Below the pieces are notes generated by a model. That model saw only the letters and a list, made by a program, of their open reading frames with translations. It did not search any database and had not been told where the DNA came from. 64,000 nucleotides of DNA from positions 310,829 to 374,828 of the forward strand of contig NZ_LMNG01000001.1 in assembly GCF_001423295.1 (NCBI RefSeq), written 5' to 3'. Origin of the DNA: Methylobacterium sp. Leaf112 (GTDB lineage: Bacteria; Pseudomonadota; Alphaproteobacteria; Rhizobiales; Beijerinckiaceae). Made by a program: the position numbers and the translations under genes. Of the stretch, positions 54,895 to 64,000 are shown one piece after another; within the stretch, counting starts at the first letter, position 1, and every line of letters begins with the position of its first letter.

Positions 54895-55684
54895 TTTCTT
54901 TGTTCGGGTAGATCTCCGTCACTGCCGCCAGGAGCCGGGCGAGATCTTGGGGGCGCGACAGGCGGTGGTCGCCATCCGCCACGAGGGTCAGCACCGTGTC
55001 GGCCCGAGGCAGGCGCTCGACGATGCGCAGGGCATGGGACCAGGGGACATCCGGGTCGTCCATGCCCTGCAGGATACGAACCGGGCAGCCCGGGTCGAAT
55101 TCTCCCCCGAGCATTGCGTGCCGGCGCCCGTCCTCGATGAGGGCACGGGTGATCGGCACCGGGACGGGGTCATATGCGCTCGGTCGCGCCCAGAAACCGT
55201 CCCGCTCGATGGTGGCACGGATTTCCGGCGTGAACCGCTTCCACATCAGGTCTTCGGTGAAATCCAGGGCCGGGGCGATGAGCACCAGTCCCGAGGGGGC
55301 GTCCTCGCCTCGCGCGGCCCGTTCCCGGGCGGCGAGACAAGCGATCCAGCCACCCATGGACGAGCCGATGAGAAGCGGCCGCTGCGGCGCGCAGGCGAAG
55401 ATCACCGCGACCGCGTCCTCGACCCAGGTCGAGATGGTGCTGGACGCGAAATCGCCCTCCGATTCGCCATGACCCGTATAATCGAACCGCACCAGGGCGC
55501 GTCCCGTTCGCCGCGCCCATCCATCGAGCGCTTCGGCCTTGGTGGCCCGCATGTCGGAGCGGAAGCCTCCGAGCCACACCATGGGCGGTCCCTCTCCGGG
55601 TCGATGGAGCACGGCGATGCGTCGTGCCGCGTCCCCGCTTCCGACATCGAGGAAAGTCGGCGCCTCGTCGTTCGGCTGCGGCAT
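54881..55684 (-). CDS. Alpha/beta hydrolase
   Basis: 267 aa from ATG 55684; a TTG at 55705 is less likely. Fold elements: MVWLGGFRSDMRATKAEALD, RFDYTGHGESEG, the nucleophile elbow LIGSSMGGWIACLAA, and late Asp and His (GMDDPDVPWSHAL, GDHRL). Resembles the ABHD10-like esterase group. Substrate unknown. Confidence 0.87.
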   Translation of the reverse strand: MPQPNDEAPTFLDVGSGDAARRIAVLHRPGEGPPMVWLGGFRSDMRATKAEALDGWARRTGRALVRFDYTGHGESEGDFASSTISTWVEDAVAVIFACAPQRPLLIGSSMGGWIACLAARERAARGEDAPSGLVLIAPALDFTEDLMWKRFTPEIRATIERDGFWARPSAYDPVPVPITRALIEDGRRHAMLGGEFDPGCPVRILQGMDDPDVPWSHALRIVERLPRADTVLTLVADGDHRLSRPQDLARLLAAVTEIYPNKEISAD

Positions 55685-55863
55685 CGGCTTATCCCCGTTA
55701 TCCAAGAACCATCGTGTTGCGTGCTCTGCATTTGCCTTTCGTTTACCGGGCCGTAAAGCACGCCGCCCATGCTGACGCCCATGACCGAAGCCCGCGACGG
55801 ACGTTTCCGCCCCCGCCCCGAACCCTCAGGTCCCGTCATCGGGCCGGCCTGCGGAGCCGCGTC

Positions 55864-57084
55864 ATGAATGGCGATCCGCGCGGCGGCACCTTCCCGGGGG
55901 AGGGTGCGCCGCTCTCGGGCAGAACCATCCTGCAGATCATCCCGGCCCTCGATGCGGGCGGGGCCGAGCGCACCACCGTGGACGTGGCCGCGGCCCTCGC
56001 GGCTGCGGGTGCGCGCGCCCTCGTCGCCACGGAGGGCGGTCGGCTGGTGGGGGAATTGCAGGCCAAGGGCGGCATCTGGCTGCCGTTTCCGGCCGCCGCG
56101 AAGAACCCCGTCGCCATGGCGCTGAACATCGGGCGCCTCGCTCGGCTGTGTCGGCGCGAGGGCGTTCAGATCATCCATGCCCGATCGCGGGCGCCGGCCT
56201 GGGTCGCACTCGGCGCGGCACGTCGCCTGAAACTGCCCTTCGTCACGACCTACCACGGCAGCTATTCCGGCCGCACCGGGGTGAAGGTGCTGTACAATTC
56301 GGTGATGGCGCGCGGCGACGTCGTCATCGCCAACTCGCACTACACCGCCGACCTGATCCGCACGCTTCATCCGGATCAGGCGGGCGACCGCGTCCGGGTG
56401 ATCCACCGGGGGACGGATCTCGCGCTGTTCACGCCGGGCGCCGTGGCGCCGGCTCGGGTCGAAGCCCTGCGCCGGGCCTGGGGCGTGGCGCCGCACGAGC
56501 GCGTGGTGCTGCTCGCCGCGCGCCTCACGGCCTGGAAGGGTCAGCGCGTGCTCATCGAGGCGGCCGCCCTCATGCGCGACCGCGGCGTCGCCGATGTCGC
56601 CATCGTGCTCGCGGGCGACCCGCAGGGGCGTGTCGCCTACGAGCGCGAGCTCGACGCCCTCATCGCCGCGCGCGGCCTGCAGGGCATCGTCCACCGGGTC
56701 GGGCACTGCACGGACATGCCGGCGGCGTTCCGCGCCGCTTCCGTCGTGGCGGTTCCCTCCGTCGAGCCCGAGGCGTTCGGCCGCTCGGCCGTGGAAGCTC
56801 AGGCGCTGGGCACGCCCGTGGTGGTCTCGGATCTCGGCGCCGTACCGGAGACCGTCCTGGCGCCACCGGAAGTCCCGGCCGGCCAGCGCACGGGCTGGCG
56901 GGTGGCACCGGGCAACGCCTCGGCCCTGGCCGATGCCCTGGCCGATGCGTTGTCCATGGGCGCCTCGGCGCGGGACGCGATGACCCGGCGCGGCCGGGCG
57001 CACGTGGAGGCACACTTCTCCCTCGAGGGCATGGTCGGCGACACCCTCGACGTCTATGTCGACCTCCTCGCCAATTGCCCGTGA
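55864..57084 (+). CDS. Glycosyltransferase family 4
   Basis: 406 aa from ATG 55864; longer open sequence upstream is not coding-like. GT4 landmarks: IIPALDAGGAERTTVDVAAA (acceptor side), RSRAPAWVALGAARRLKLPF, and donor-side EPEAFGRSAVEAQALGTPVV with the E-x7-E motif. Probably an envelope polysaccharide enzyme; no other such genes are adjacent. Start supported by the Met before the first beta strand. Confidence 0.87.
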   Translation: MNGDPRGGTFPGEGAPLSGRTILQIIPALDAGGAERTTVDVAAALAAAGARALVATEGGRLVGELQAKGGIWLPFPAAAKNPVAMALNIGRLARLCRREGVQIIHARSRAPAWVALGAARRLKLPFVTTYHGSYSGRTGVKVLYNSVMARGDVVIANSHYTADLIRTLHPDQAGDRVRVIHRGTDLALFTPGAVAPARVEALRRAWGVAPHERVVLLAARLTAWKGQRVLIEAAALMRDRGVADVAIVLAGDPQGRVAYERELDALIAARGLQGIVHRVGHCTDMPAAFRAASVVAVPSVEPEAFGRSAVEAQALGTPVVVSDLGAVPETVLAPPEVPAGQRTGWRVAPGNASALADALADALSMGASARDAMTRRGRAHVEAHFSLEGMVGDTLDVYVDLLANCP

Positions 57085-57266
57085 AGCGCCCGTGATCGTC
57101 CCGGATCTCCCGGGGCGTGAACCAAACCCGGCCGCCCGAGTTGACTTGAAGAAAAGTTCAGCCAAGGTGTCGGACCGGAATCCGGAGCGATTGGTGGCCA
57201 GGATCGACCCCATGGGGTTGGGGTTCGCAGGCTGCCGTTTCGTCGTTTCATCAGGAGATTGAAGCC

Positions 57267-57809
57267 ATTCGTAGACCTATGAGAGCTATGCCGGCCCCGC
57301 AGAAGGACGGGCCGCGCGCCAACCGGGACATCCGCGGCGTTCGCGAAGTGCAGCTCATCGACGACACCGGTCAGAACCGGGGTGTGGTCGCCTTCTTCGA
57401 CGCCCTCGCGTTGGCCGAGGAAGCCGGCCTCGACCTCGTCGAGATCGCGCCCAACTCCGTTCCTCCCGTCTGTAAGCTCCTCGATTACGGCCGCTTCCGC
57501 TTCAACGAGCAGAAGAAGCAGAATGAGGCCCGCAAGAAGCAGAAGACGGTCGAGGTCAAGGAGATCAAGCTGCGGCCCGGCATCGACAAGCACGACTACG
57601 ACACCAAGATGAAGGCCGTGGTTCGGTTCTTCGAGGAAGGTGACAAGGTCAAGGTGACCCTGCGCTTCCGCGGCCGCGAGATGGCGCACCAGGACATCGG
57701 CCTGCGCCTGCTCGAGCGGGTGAAGAACGAGACCCAGGAGATCGCCAAGGTGGAGAGCGAGCCGATGCTCGAAGGCCGCCAGATGATCATGATCCTGGCT
57801 CCGCGCTGA
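57267..57809 (+). CDS. infC: Translation initiation factor IF-3
   Basis: 180 aa if begun at ATT 57267 (reading [11 protein letters not shown] after it); an ATG 12 bases later gives 176 aa. AGGAGA ends 8 bases before the ATT but 20 before the ATG, which favours ATT. Rare AUU starts are known in infC and let IF-3 limit its own synthesis. Core: [40 protein letters not shown] and [21 protein letters not shown] good terminator follows. Confidence 0.93.
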   Translation: MRRPMRAMPAPQKDGPRANRDIRGVREVQLIDDTGQNRGVVAFFDALALAEEAGLDLVEIAPNSVPPVCKLLDYGRFRFNEQKKQNEARKKQKTVEVKEIKLRPGIDKHDYDTKMKAVVRFFEEGDKVKVTLRFRGREMAHQDIGLRLLERVKNETQEIAKVESEPMLEGRQMIMILAPR

Positions 57810-57839
57810 CGCGCGAGGCCCGTTCGGATTCGACGATCC

Positions 57840-57871
57840 GCGCCGCTTTCCCCTGGGGAGGCGGCGTTTTT
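57840..57871 (+). terminator. Rho-independent terminator after infC
   Basis: CGCCGC and GGCGGCG flank a CCCC/GGGG inner stem at 57841-57866 and are followed by TTTTT. Starts 32 bases after the infC stop. Confidence 0.8.
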
Positions 57872-57935
57872 CATGATCGCTTCCCAATCGGACGCAGAGG
57901 TCCCCCTCCCCGCCGGGGGAGGGAGATGAGTGTCC

Positions 57936-60275
57936 CTACTTGACCACCGAGACCTGCGCGTCGCCCGTCCGCCGCAGCACATTCACCGTCACGTCGCCGC
58001 CGTAGCGCTGGAAGCGCAGGTCCACCCGCGAGGTGCCGAGCTTCAGGTTGAAGATCGACACCCCGTCGAGGAAGGCCGGCAGGGTCGGGTTCTTCAGGCG
58101 GATGCGGTTGCGATCGTGCTGGAGTTCGAGGCCGATGCAGGCGGCGAGGAACGCGAAGGGGGCCGCCGCCGCCCAGGCCTGGGGCGAGCACGCCACCGGG
58201 TAGGAGACCGGCCCGCGCTGGTGCCGGCGCATGAAGCCGCAGAACAGCTCCGGCAGACGCTTCTGGTCCTGGTAGAGGGCGGTGTCGAACATGCCCTCGA
58301 AGATCCGCGAGGCTTCCGGCTTCAGGTCGTAGCGGGCGAGCCCCATGGCCACGAGGGCGTTGTCGTGCGGCCAGATCGAGCCATTGTGGTACGACATCGG
58401 ATTGTAGCGCGCCTCGCCGCGCGCGATGGTCCGCACACCCCAGCCATTGAACCCATCCTTCGACAGGAGGTTGGCGGCGACACTCGCGGCGCGCTCCGGC
58501 AGGGCGATGCCGGTGAAGAGGGCGTGCCCGGCATTCGAGGACCGCACGGCGCATTGGCGCTTCTCGCCATCGAGCGCGAGGGCGTAGGTGCCGATCGCTT
58601 CGCACCAGAACGCCTTGTCGAAATCCGCCCGCAGCTTGGCGGCTTCGGCCGTCAGTCGCTCGGCCAGGGCATCGTGGCCGAGCAGGGTGGCGAGCGTCGC
58701 CATGCCGTTCTTGGCGGCATAGACGTAGCCCTGGACCTCGCACAGGGCGATGGGACCCTTGGCGAGGTTCCCGTCCGTGTGGAAGATCGAATCGTGGCTG
58801 TCCTTCCAGCCCTGGTTCTCGAGGCCCTTGTCGGTGTCGCGGGCGTATTCGACGAAGCCGTCGCCGTCGCGGTCGCCGTACTGGTTCATCCAGTCTAGGG
58901 CGAGTTCGAGGGCCGGCCAGATCCGCTCGATGGTTTCCCGGTCGCCGGTGACGGCGTAGTATTCCGAGGCCAGCATCACGAACAGCGGCGTGCCGTCGAT
59001 GGTGCCGTAATAGTGCCGGAACGGCACCTCCCCGAGCATCGCCATCTCGCCGCGCCGGGTCTCGTGCAGAACCTTTCCGGGCTGGGCGTCGGCGGCGGGA
59101 TCGATGGCCTTGGCCTGGGTCGAGGCGAGGTAGCGCAGGACGCCCTTGCCGAAGTTCGGATCGATCCACAGGGCCATCATCGCCGTGATGATGCCGTCGC
59201 GGCCGAACACCGTGGAGTACCAGGGGATGCCGGCGAAGGGGTAGATCCCCTCCGGCGTGCGGCTGGCCAGCATGTAGAGATCGGCGGTGGCGCGGCAGGC
59301 GGCCTCGTTGAACTGGTCGTTCGACGAGATGATCGTGGTGATGCCGGCCGTGAGCTGCCGCAGGTCGCGGCGCGAATCGCGATACGCACGGGCGAAGATC
59401 ACGCCCTCGGCCAAGCCCTTGGGGTGGCGGGCCGTGGCCGACGAGCCGGCGGCGTGCGACAGGCCTGCCGCGGCATCCTCGCCCACCTTCTCGGCGGCCG
59501 GTGCACTGGTGTAGGCCCGGTGCGATTCGAAAACCGTGCGGATGAAGAGCGAGGCGCGTCCACCCGGGGGCAGGGAAACCTCGAAGGTGACCTTTCCCGG
59601 CTCGATGTGCTTCGGTTTTGGGCCGAAATGCAGGCTCGTGGTCCGCACCACCTCGTCGAGGCCGGCATAGCGGAACTGCACTTCCGACTCGCTCGCCACC
59701 TGAACGCTGCGCTTGCCCCGCACCGGGCGGTCCATGCCACGGACCTCGAAGAGATCGCGGAAATCCGCGTCGAAGCTCACGCCGATTTTCAGGGTCCAGT
59801 GGCGCGAATCGTAGTTGCGCAAACCGATCCGGTCATAGCACGCGCCCTTGAACAGAAACTTTGTGCGCTCGATGGCGATGAGCTCGCGCGGGATCGTGGT
59901 CTCGTCGTGGGCGTCGAGGCGGATGTCGGGCGTCGTCATGTCGACGCTGAGCGCGCCGTTGTCGTCCTGCATCACCGAGGACAGGAGCAGGGGGCGCTGA
60001 TCCTCGATAGTGAAGTGCAAGCGCGAGAGGTAGCGCGTGTCCTGGAAGTACAGGCCCTCGGGGCCGGGCAGCACGCCGATGTCGCCGTAGCTGTCCAGCA
60101 CCGCGAAGGCCTCGCCGTACTTCAGGGAGCGCAGCGGGCGCTCGACCAGGGAGGTGTGGGCCTCGATATGGTACTGGGGCAGGACCGCGTCGGCATCCTG
60201 AAAACCATGGTTCAGCGGCCCGTCCGTCGTGCCGGGTGCCTGTTCGGGAGTCGCCGTGAAACTGTCAGCCGCCAT
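57936..60275 (-). CDS. Amylo-alpha-1,6-glucosidase / glycogen-debranching-type enzyme
   Basis: 779 aa. N-terminal GDE_N-like domain (AVLDSYGDIGVLPGPEGLYF, FQDTRYLSRLHF) and C-terminal (alpha/alpha)6 domain with YPFAGIPWYSTVFGRDGIIT and the catalytic-acid context SMTMW-like WMNQYGDRDGDGFVEYARDT. The family cleaves alpha-1,6 links. A GT4 gene lies upstream on the same strand, and this pairing recurs in alphaproteobacteria, so the two may act on one unidentified alpha-glucan. Confidence 0.85.
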   Translation of the reverse strand: MAADSFTATPEQAPGTTDGPLNHGFQDADAVLPQYHIEAHTSLVERPLRSLKYGEAFAVLDSYGDIGVLPGPEGLYFQDTRYLSRLHFTIEDQRPLLLSSVMQDDNGALSVDMTTPDIRLDAHDETTIPRELIAIERTKFLFKGACYDRIGLRNYDSRHWTLKIGVSFDADFRDLFEVRGMDRPVRGKRSVQVASESEVQFRYAGLDEVVRTTSLHFGPKPKHIEPGKVTFEVSLPPGGRASLFIRTVFESHRAYTSAPAAEKVGEDAAAGLSHAAGSSATARHPKGLAEGVIFARAYRDSRRDLRQLTAGITTIISSNDQFNEAACRATADLYMLASRTPEGIYPFAGIPWYSTVFGRDGIITAMMALWIDPNFGKGVLRYLASTQAKAIDPAADAQPGKVLHETRRGEMAMLGEVPFRHYYGTIDGTPLFVMLASEYYAVTGDRETIERIWPALELALDWMNQYGDRDGDGFVEYARDTDKGLENQGWKDSHDSIFHTDGNLAKGPIALCEVQGYVYAAKNGMATLATLLGHDALAERLTAEAAKLRADFDKAFWCEAIGTYALALDGEKRQCAVRSSNAGHALFTGIALPERAASVAANLLSKDGFNGWGVRTIARGEARYNPMSYHNGSIWPHDNALVAMGLARYDLKPEASRIFEGMFDTALYQDQKRLPELFCGFMRRHQRGPVSYPVACSPQAWAAAAPFAFLAACIGLELQHDRNRIRLKNPTLPAFLDGVSIFNLKLGTSRVDLRFQRYGGDVTVNVLRRTGDAQVSVVK

Positions 60276-60340
60276 GCCCGAGCGTCTCCGGATGGGTGAG
60301 GATTCGCGAATCGTCTGATCGCGATGGGTCTGGAATCGAA

Positions 60341-60376
60341 AGGCCGCCCGTCGCGGTATGCGACGCGGGCGGCCCT
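60341..60376 (-). terminator. Strong hairpin between the GT4 and debranching genes
   Basis: AGGCCGCCCGTCGC pairs with GCGACGCGGGCGGCCCT with one bulge, separated by GGTAT. It lies in the gap between the two same-strand genes and could end or attenuate the upstream transcript; its T-run on the minus strand is short. Confidence 0.45.
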
Positions 60377-60452
60377 CAGAGAGGAGAGTTAGTGCGGCAA
60401 TCGTACGACGCCAACCCGGAAAAGGCTCTGCAAGCCCGATGCCGGGTCCGCC

Positions 60453-61586
60453 TCAGGCCGGCATGGCGGCCACCGAGATCGACGGCAGGGACGAGCCGTT
60501 GAGATCGCCGTAGCGGGGCGAGAAGGCCGCCGCGTGGGGCATCTTGATCACGTCGGCCTGATGGGCGAGCAGGCTCTCGTAGGCGGCGACGTACTTGCGG
60601 ACCATGCACTCGGCGGTGAACTGGGTCTCGAAGTGGCGGCGCACGCCGGCTCGGCTCATGGTCTTGACCGTGTCGACGGCCGCAACGGCATCGTCCATCG
60701 AGTCGCACAGCACGCCCGAGATCCCGTCGGCGATCACCTCCGGCACGGAGCCGTTGCGGAACGCGATGACCGGGGTGCCGGCCGACATCGCTTCGATCAT
60801 CACCAGGCCGAAGGGCTCCGGCCAGTCGATGGGGAAGGCCAGGGCCAGGGCGTTGCCGAGAAAATCCTTCTTCTGTTCCTCGTTGATCTCACCGATGAAC
60901 TCGACGAGCGGGTGGTGGATCATCGGCTCGATGACCTCGTCCCAATAATCCTGGTCGGCCTTGTCGACCTTCGCGGCGATCTTCAGTTTCACGCCGGAGC
61001 GGATCGCCATCTCGATGGCGCGGTCGGGGCGCTTCTCGGGGGAAATGCGACCGAGAAAGGCGAGATAACCGCCCTTGGCCTCGGGGTAGAACGGGCAGTT
61101 CTGGGCCGGCAGGCCATGGTGGATGGTGGACGCCCAGTTCACGTTCTTCGGCATCGGCTCGCGCTGATTGTCGGAGATCGACACCAGGGGCATGCCCGTG
61201 AAGGTACGGTAGACCGGCATGAAGTCCGGCACGTCGAGGCGGCCGTGCATCGTGGTGATGCACTTGTGGTTCAGATCCTCGAACATCGGATATTGCAGGA
61301 GGTCGATGTGGAAGTGCAGCACATCGAACTCGTGGGCGCGCTTGTGGACGTGATGCAGCATGGCGAGATGGCTCGCCGTGTGGTCGCGGTAGCCGAGGAG
61401 GCGCAGGCCTTCCGGCGTGCACGCCGCGAGCTTGGCCGAGGTCTCCGAATCACCACTGGCGAACAGCGTCACGTCGTGACCCTGACGGACGAGCTCTTCC
61501 GTGATCCAGGATACGACGCGCTCGGTGCCGCCGTAGAACTTCGGGGGGACCGCCTCCGAGAGCGGAGCAATCTGGGCAATGCGCAC
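60453..61586 (-). CDS. Glycosyltransferase family 4
   Basis: 377 aa from GTG 61586, chosen because GGAG lies 7 bases upstream and the protein then starts MRIAQIAPLSEAVPPKFYGG, the usual GT4 opening. Acceptor region FYGGTERVVSWITEELVRQG and donor region WPEPFGLVMIEAMSAGTPVI (E-x7-E) are present, along with FLGRISPEKRPDRAIEMAIR. Encoded just upstream of the debranching enzyme. Confidence 0.88.
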   Translation of the reverse strand: MRIAQIAPLSEAVPPKFYGGTERVVSWITEELVRQGHDVTLFASGDSETSAKLAACTPEGLRLLGYRDHTASHLAMLHHVHKRAHEFDVLHFHIDLLQYPMFEDLNHKCITTMHGRLDVPDFMPVYRTFTGMPLVSISDNQREPMPKNVNWASTIHHGLPAQNCPFYPEAKGGYLAFLGRISPEKRPDRAIEMAIRSGVKLKIAAKVDKADQDYWDEVIEPMIHHPLVEFIGEINEEQKKDFLGNALALAFPIDWPEPFGLVMIEAMSAGTPVIAFRNGSVPEVIADGISGVLCDSMDDAVAAVDTVKTMSRAGVRRHFETQFTAECMVRKYVAAYESLLAHQADVIKMPHAAAFSPRYGDLNGSSLPSISVAAMPA

Positions 61587-61951
61587 GAAGCGTCTCCTGT
61601 GAGGTCGAATATGCGCCGACCTAACGCGATCCGGCCTGAGTGGGACATGAATGAAACCCACGGCCAAGGTTATGGTTCCTCCGGGAGCCCCGGCACCATC
61701 GCTGTTTTGCGATGCCGCATGGATGTCCCCGCAATCCCGGGCGCGGGGGGCTGTGCGGATCGGTCATGTTGCCGGTTCGTCCCGTAGTCCTAACTCAATG
61801 ACATGTGCGAATTTGTGCAATGCGAGCCGCCCTTGTTTCACCTCCGGGGGTCGTCTAAGCCTCCGGCCAGCGCAGTCTGGCATTGGAGCAATTCCATCCG
61901 GCGGGACGCTCCCGGGGCAGTACGGCCTTCGGCGCACACGAGAGGTCCCGC
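61587..61951. other. Divergent region between GT4 and nuoA
   Basis: About 365 bases with no gene. It should hold promoters for the leftward GT4 gene and the nuo operon. No clear motif was recognised. Confidence 0.5.
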
Positions 61952-62317
61952 ATGACCGGCCTGATGGCGGATTACCTGCCCCTCATCGTCTTCATCGGCG
62001 TGTCGCTGTTCATCGCGGCAGCCCTGCTGGTGGCGCCCTTCCTCGTCGCCTACAACAGTCCCGATCCGGAGAAGCTCTCGGCCTACGAGTGCGGCTTCAA
62101 CGCTTTCGACGATGCGCGCATGAAGTTCGATGTGCGCTTCTACCTTGTGGCCATCCTGTTCATCATCTTCGATCTCGAAGTCGCATTCCTGTTCCCGTGG
62201 GCGATCACCTTCGGTGAACTCGGATGGTTCGGCATGTGGTCGATGATGGCCTTCCTCGGCGTTCTGACCGTCGGCTTCGTCTACGAGTGGCGCAAGGGCG
62301 CCCTTGAGTGGGACTAG
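61952..62317 (+). CDS. nuoA: NADH-quinone oxidoreductase subunit A
   Basis: Membrane subunit of respiratory complex I. 121 aa from ATG 61952. Three membrane helices ([57 protein letters not shown]) and the family loop [20 protein letters not shown], with Cys in YECGF. First gene of the nuo operon. Confidence 0.95.
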   Translation: MTGLMADYLPLIVFIGVSLFIAAALLVAPFLVAYNSPDPEKLSAYECGFNAFDDARMKFDVRFYLVAILFIIFDLEVAFLFPWAITFGELGWFGMWSMMAFLGVLTVGFVYEWRKGALEWD

Positions 62318-62374
62318 CGCCCACGAATCGTCGTCGCGTCGCCGAACCGTCCGAAGCCTGATCCCGAGAAACCG

Positions 62375-62962
62375 ATGGCCTTCAGCCCCGACCTCTCCCG
62401 CGCCCCGGCGATCGCACCGGCTCCCAAGGGGATCATCGATCCCAACACCGGGCGCCCCATCGGCGCGGACGATCCGACATTCCTGTCGATCAGTAGCGAA
62501 CTCGCCGACCGCGGCTTCCTCATCACCTCGACGGACGACCTCATCAACTGGGCCCGGACGGGCTCGCTGATGTGGATGACGTTCGGGCTCGCCTGCTGCG
62601 CCGTCGAGATGATGCAGATGTCGATGCCGCGCTACGATTGCGAGCGCTTCGGCTTCGCCCCGCGCGGCTCTCCGCGCCAGTCCGACGTGATGATCGTCGC
62701 CGGCACGCTCACCAACAAGATGGCACCCGCTCTGCGCAAGGTCTACGACCAGATGCCAGAGCCGCGCTACGTCATCTCCATGGGGTCGTGCGCCAATGGT
62801 GGTGGATATTACCACTATTCGTACTCGGTAGTGCGCGGTTGCGACCGTGTGGTGCCCGTCGACATCTACGTGCCGGGCTGTCCGCCGACCGCCGAGGCGC
62901 TTCTCTACGGTGTGCTGCTTCTGCAGAAGAAGATCCGCCGCACCGGCACCATCGAGCGCTGA
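62375..62962 (+). CDS. nuoB: NADH-quinone oxidoreductase subunit B
   Basis: Carries the N2 [4Fe-4S] cluster near the quinone site. 195 aa. Ligand cysteines in [20 protein letters not shown] and [12 protein letters not shown]. Followed by nuoC 7 bases after the stop. Confidence 0.97.
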   Translation: MAFSPDLSRAPAIAPAPKGIIDPNTGRPIGADDPTFLSISSELADRGFLITSTDDLINWARTGSLMWMTFGLACCAVEMMQMSMPRYDCERFGFAPRGSPRQSDVMIVAGTLTNKMAPALRKVYDQMPEPRYVISMGSCANGGGYYHYSYSVVRGCDRVVPVDIYVPGCPPTAEALLYGVLLLQKKIRRTGTIER

Positions 62963-62969
62963 GGGGCTG

Positions 62970-63617
62970 ATGAGCAACGGCATCACCATCCGCGCGCACA
63001 CCGCCGCCGCTTCGGGCGCGGATGCGCTTCAGGCGCTCAGCGACCATGTCGGCGCCGCCCTCGGCCCGGCCGTGGTCGCCCGGACCATCGCGTTCGGCGA
63101 GCTGACCCTCGAGGTGCAGGCGAGCGACATCGTCTACGCGCTGACCTACCTGCGCGACGATCCCGCCTGCGCCTTCCGTTGCTTCATCGACATCTGCGGT
63201 GCGGATTATCCGAGCCGCGCCAAGCGGTTCGACGTGGTCTACCACCTGCTGTCCCTGCGCCATAACGCCCGCATCCGGGTCAAGGTGCAGACCGACGAGC
63301 AGACCTCGGTCCCATCCGTCATCGACGTGTTCCCGGCGGCCAACTGGTTCGAGCGGGAGACCTACGACCTCTACGGCATCCTGTTCTCGGGCCACCCGGA
63401 TCTGCGCCGGCTGCTGACCGATTACGGGTTCGAGGGGCACCCCCTGCGCAAGGACTTCCCGCTCACGGGCTTCGTCGAGGTCCGCTACGACCAGGATGAA
63501 GCCCGCGTGGTCTACGAGCCTGTGAAGCTGACGCAGGAATTCCGGAACTTCGACTTCCTCTCGCCGTGGGAGGGCACCGAGTACGTGCTCCCGGGCGACG
63601 AGAAGAAATCGGCTTGA
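62970..63617 (+). CDS. nuoC: NADH-quinone oxidoreductase subunit C
   Basis: 215 aa from ATG 62970. 30-kDa subunit pattern [20 protein letters not shown] and [20 protein letters not shown]. Separate from nuoD, as in most alphaproteobacteria, rather than fused as in E. coli. Confidence 0.95.
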   Translation: MSNGITIRAHTAAASGADALQALSDHVGAALGPAVVARTIAFGELTLEVQASDIVYALTYLRDDPACAFRCFIDICGADYPSRAKRFDVVYHLLSLRHNARIRVKVQTDEQTSVPSVIDVFPAANWFERETYDLYGILFSGHPDLRRLLTDYGFEGHPLRKDFPLTGFVEVRYDQDEARVVYEPVKLTQEFRNFDFLSPWEGTEYVLPGDEKKSA

Positions 63618-63633
63618 GCGGCGGAGCGAGGCC

Positions 63634-64000
63634 ATGACCGAGCACAACATCCGCAATTTCGCGATCAATTTCGGGCCGCAGCACCCGGCGGCGCACGGCG
63701 TGCTGCGCCTCGTGCTCGAACTCGACGGTGAGATCGTGGAGCGTGTCGATCCGCATATCGGCCTGCTGCATCGCGGCACCGAGAAGCTCATCGAGCACAA
63801 GACCTACCTGCAGGCGACGCCGTATTTCGACCGGCTCGACTACGTCTCGCCCATGAACCAGGAGCACGCCTTCTGCCTCGGCATCGAGAAGCTGCTTGGG
63901 CTTCAGGTGCCGCGCCGGGCGCAACTCATCCGGGTGCTGTTCTGCGAGATCGGCCGCATCCTCTCTCACCTCCTCAACGTCACCACGCAGGCGATGGACG
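63634..64000 (+). CDS. nuoD: NADH-quinone oxidoreductase subunit D, 5' part only
   Basis: Starts at ATG 63634 ([20 protein letters not shown]) and runs off the window after 122 codons of a usual ~396. 49-kDa subunit with [40 protein letters not shown] and [20 protein letters not shown], the quinone-site region. Confidence 0.96.
   Translation, partial: MTEHNIRNFAINFGPQHPAAHGVLRLVLELDGEIVERVDPHIGLLHRGTEKLIEHKTYLQATPYFDRLDYVSPMNQEHAFCLGIEKLLGLQVPRRAQLIRVLFCEIGRILSHLLNVTTQAMD

Overview
The window is GC-rich chromosomal DNA from an alphaproteobacterium of the order Hyphomicrobiales, most likely a Methylobacteriaceae-type bacterium. The reasons are the rhizobial-style flagellar gene set (MotC, a MotE-like protein, FtcR, a DUF6468 gene between fliM and fliN, FlaF), a eukaryotic-type glnII with a divergent gstI-like gene, meaB, and an alphaproteobacterial nuoABCD order. 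The genus is inferred, not proven. No prophage, CRISPR array, insertion sequence, rRNA or tRNA gene was recognised.

Layout. 1-550 is the 5' part of a class III alcohol dehydrogenase gene on the minus strand, followed by a large heparinase II/III-like gene (741-3485, minus). 3599-17730 is the rightward flagellar arm: flgB flgC fliE flgG flgA flgI motE-like flgH fliL fliP fliF fliH-like motB motC fliK and a lytic transglycosylase, mostly overlapping or tightly spaced. 17755-24174 is the leftward arm: ftcR, an unknown gene coupled to flhB, flhB, fliG, fliN, a DUF6468 gene, fliM and motA. The arms converge at about 17740. FliI, FlhA, FliQ, FliR, the hook proteins and flagellin are not here and must lie elsewhere.

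24260-28183 holds yebC and a glutamine-metabolism group: glutaminase, a gstI-like 63-aa gene (absent from simple long-ORF views) and divergent glnII with a candidate sigma-54 promoter. 28388-33992 carries the Holliday-junction genes ruvC, ruvA and ruvB, interleaved with a PilZ protein, a YceI protein, the iron-storage pair bfd-bfr with a candidate Irr box, and a Uma2-type nuclease. 33989-38661 is ybgC-tolQRAB, with no pal directly downstream.

38679-50415 is a mixed region: a GSU2403-type nucleotidyltransferase gene preceded by a striking array of inverted repeats, an MFS exporter, a DsbD-type thiol reductase, bdhA, a CsbD-like protein, a pyroglutamyl-peptidase-like gene overlapping meaB, a DUF900 lipoprotein hydrolase, an acidic protein, an orphan flaF, several small secreted or membrane proteins and a metallophosphoesterase. 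50489-53459 is a second energy-transduction unit (ExbB-ExbD-TonB and a periplasmic protein). 54105-54894 is hsp20 plus DUF1150.

54881-61586 has an alpha/beta hydrolase, a GT4 glycosyltransferase, infC (apparently starting at a rare ATT codon), and a leftward pair of a GT4 glycosyltransferase and an amylo-alpha-1,6-glucosidase. 61952-64000 opens the respiratory complex I operon (nuoA, nuoB, nuoC, partial nuoD).

Nothing seen is a certain new system. The best leads are the glsA/gstI/glnII module, the inverted-repeat array before the nucleotidyltransferase gene, the unknown ORF coupled to flhB, the palindromic repeat at the motB-motC junction, and an unlisted 51-aa membrane peptide gene.
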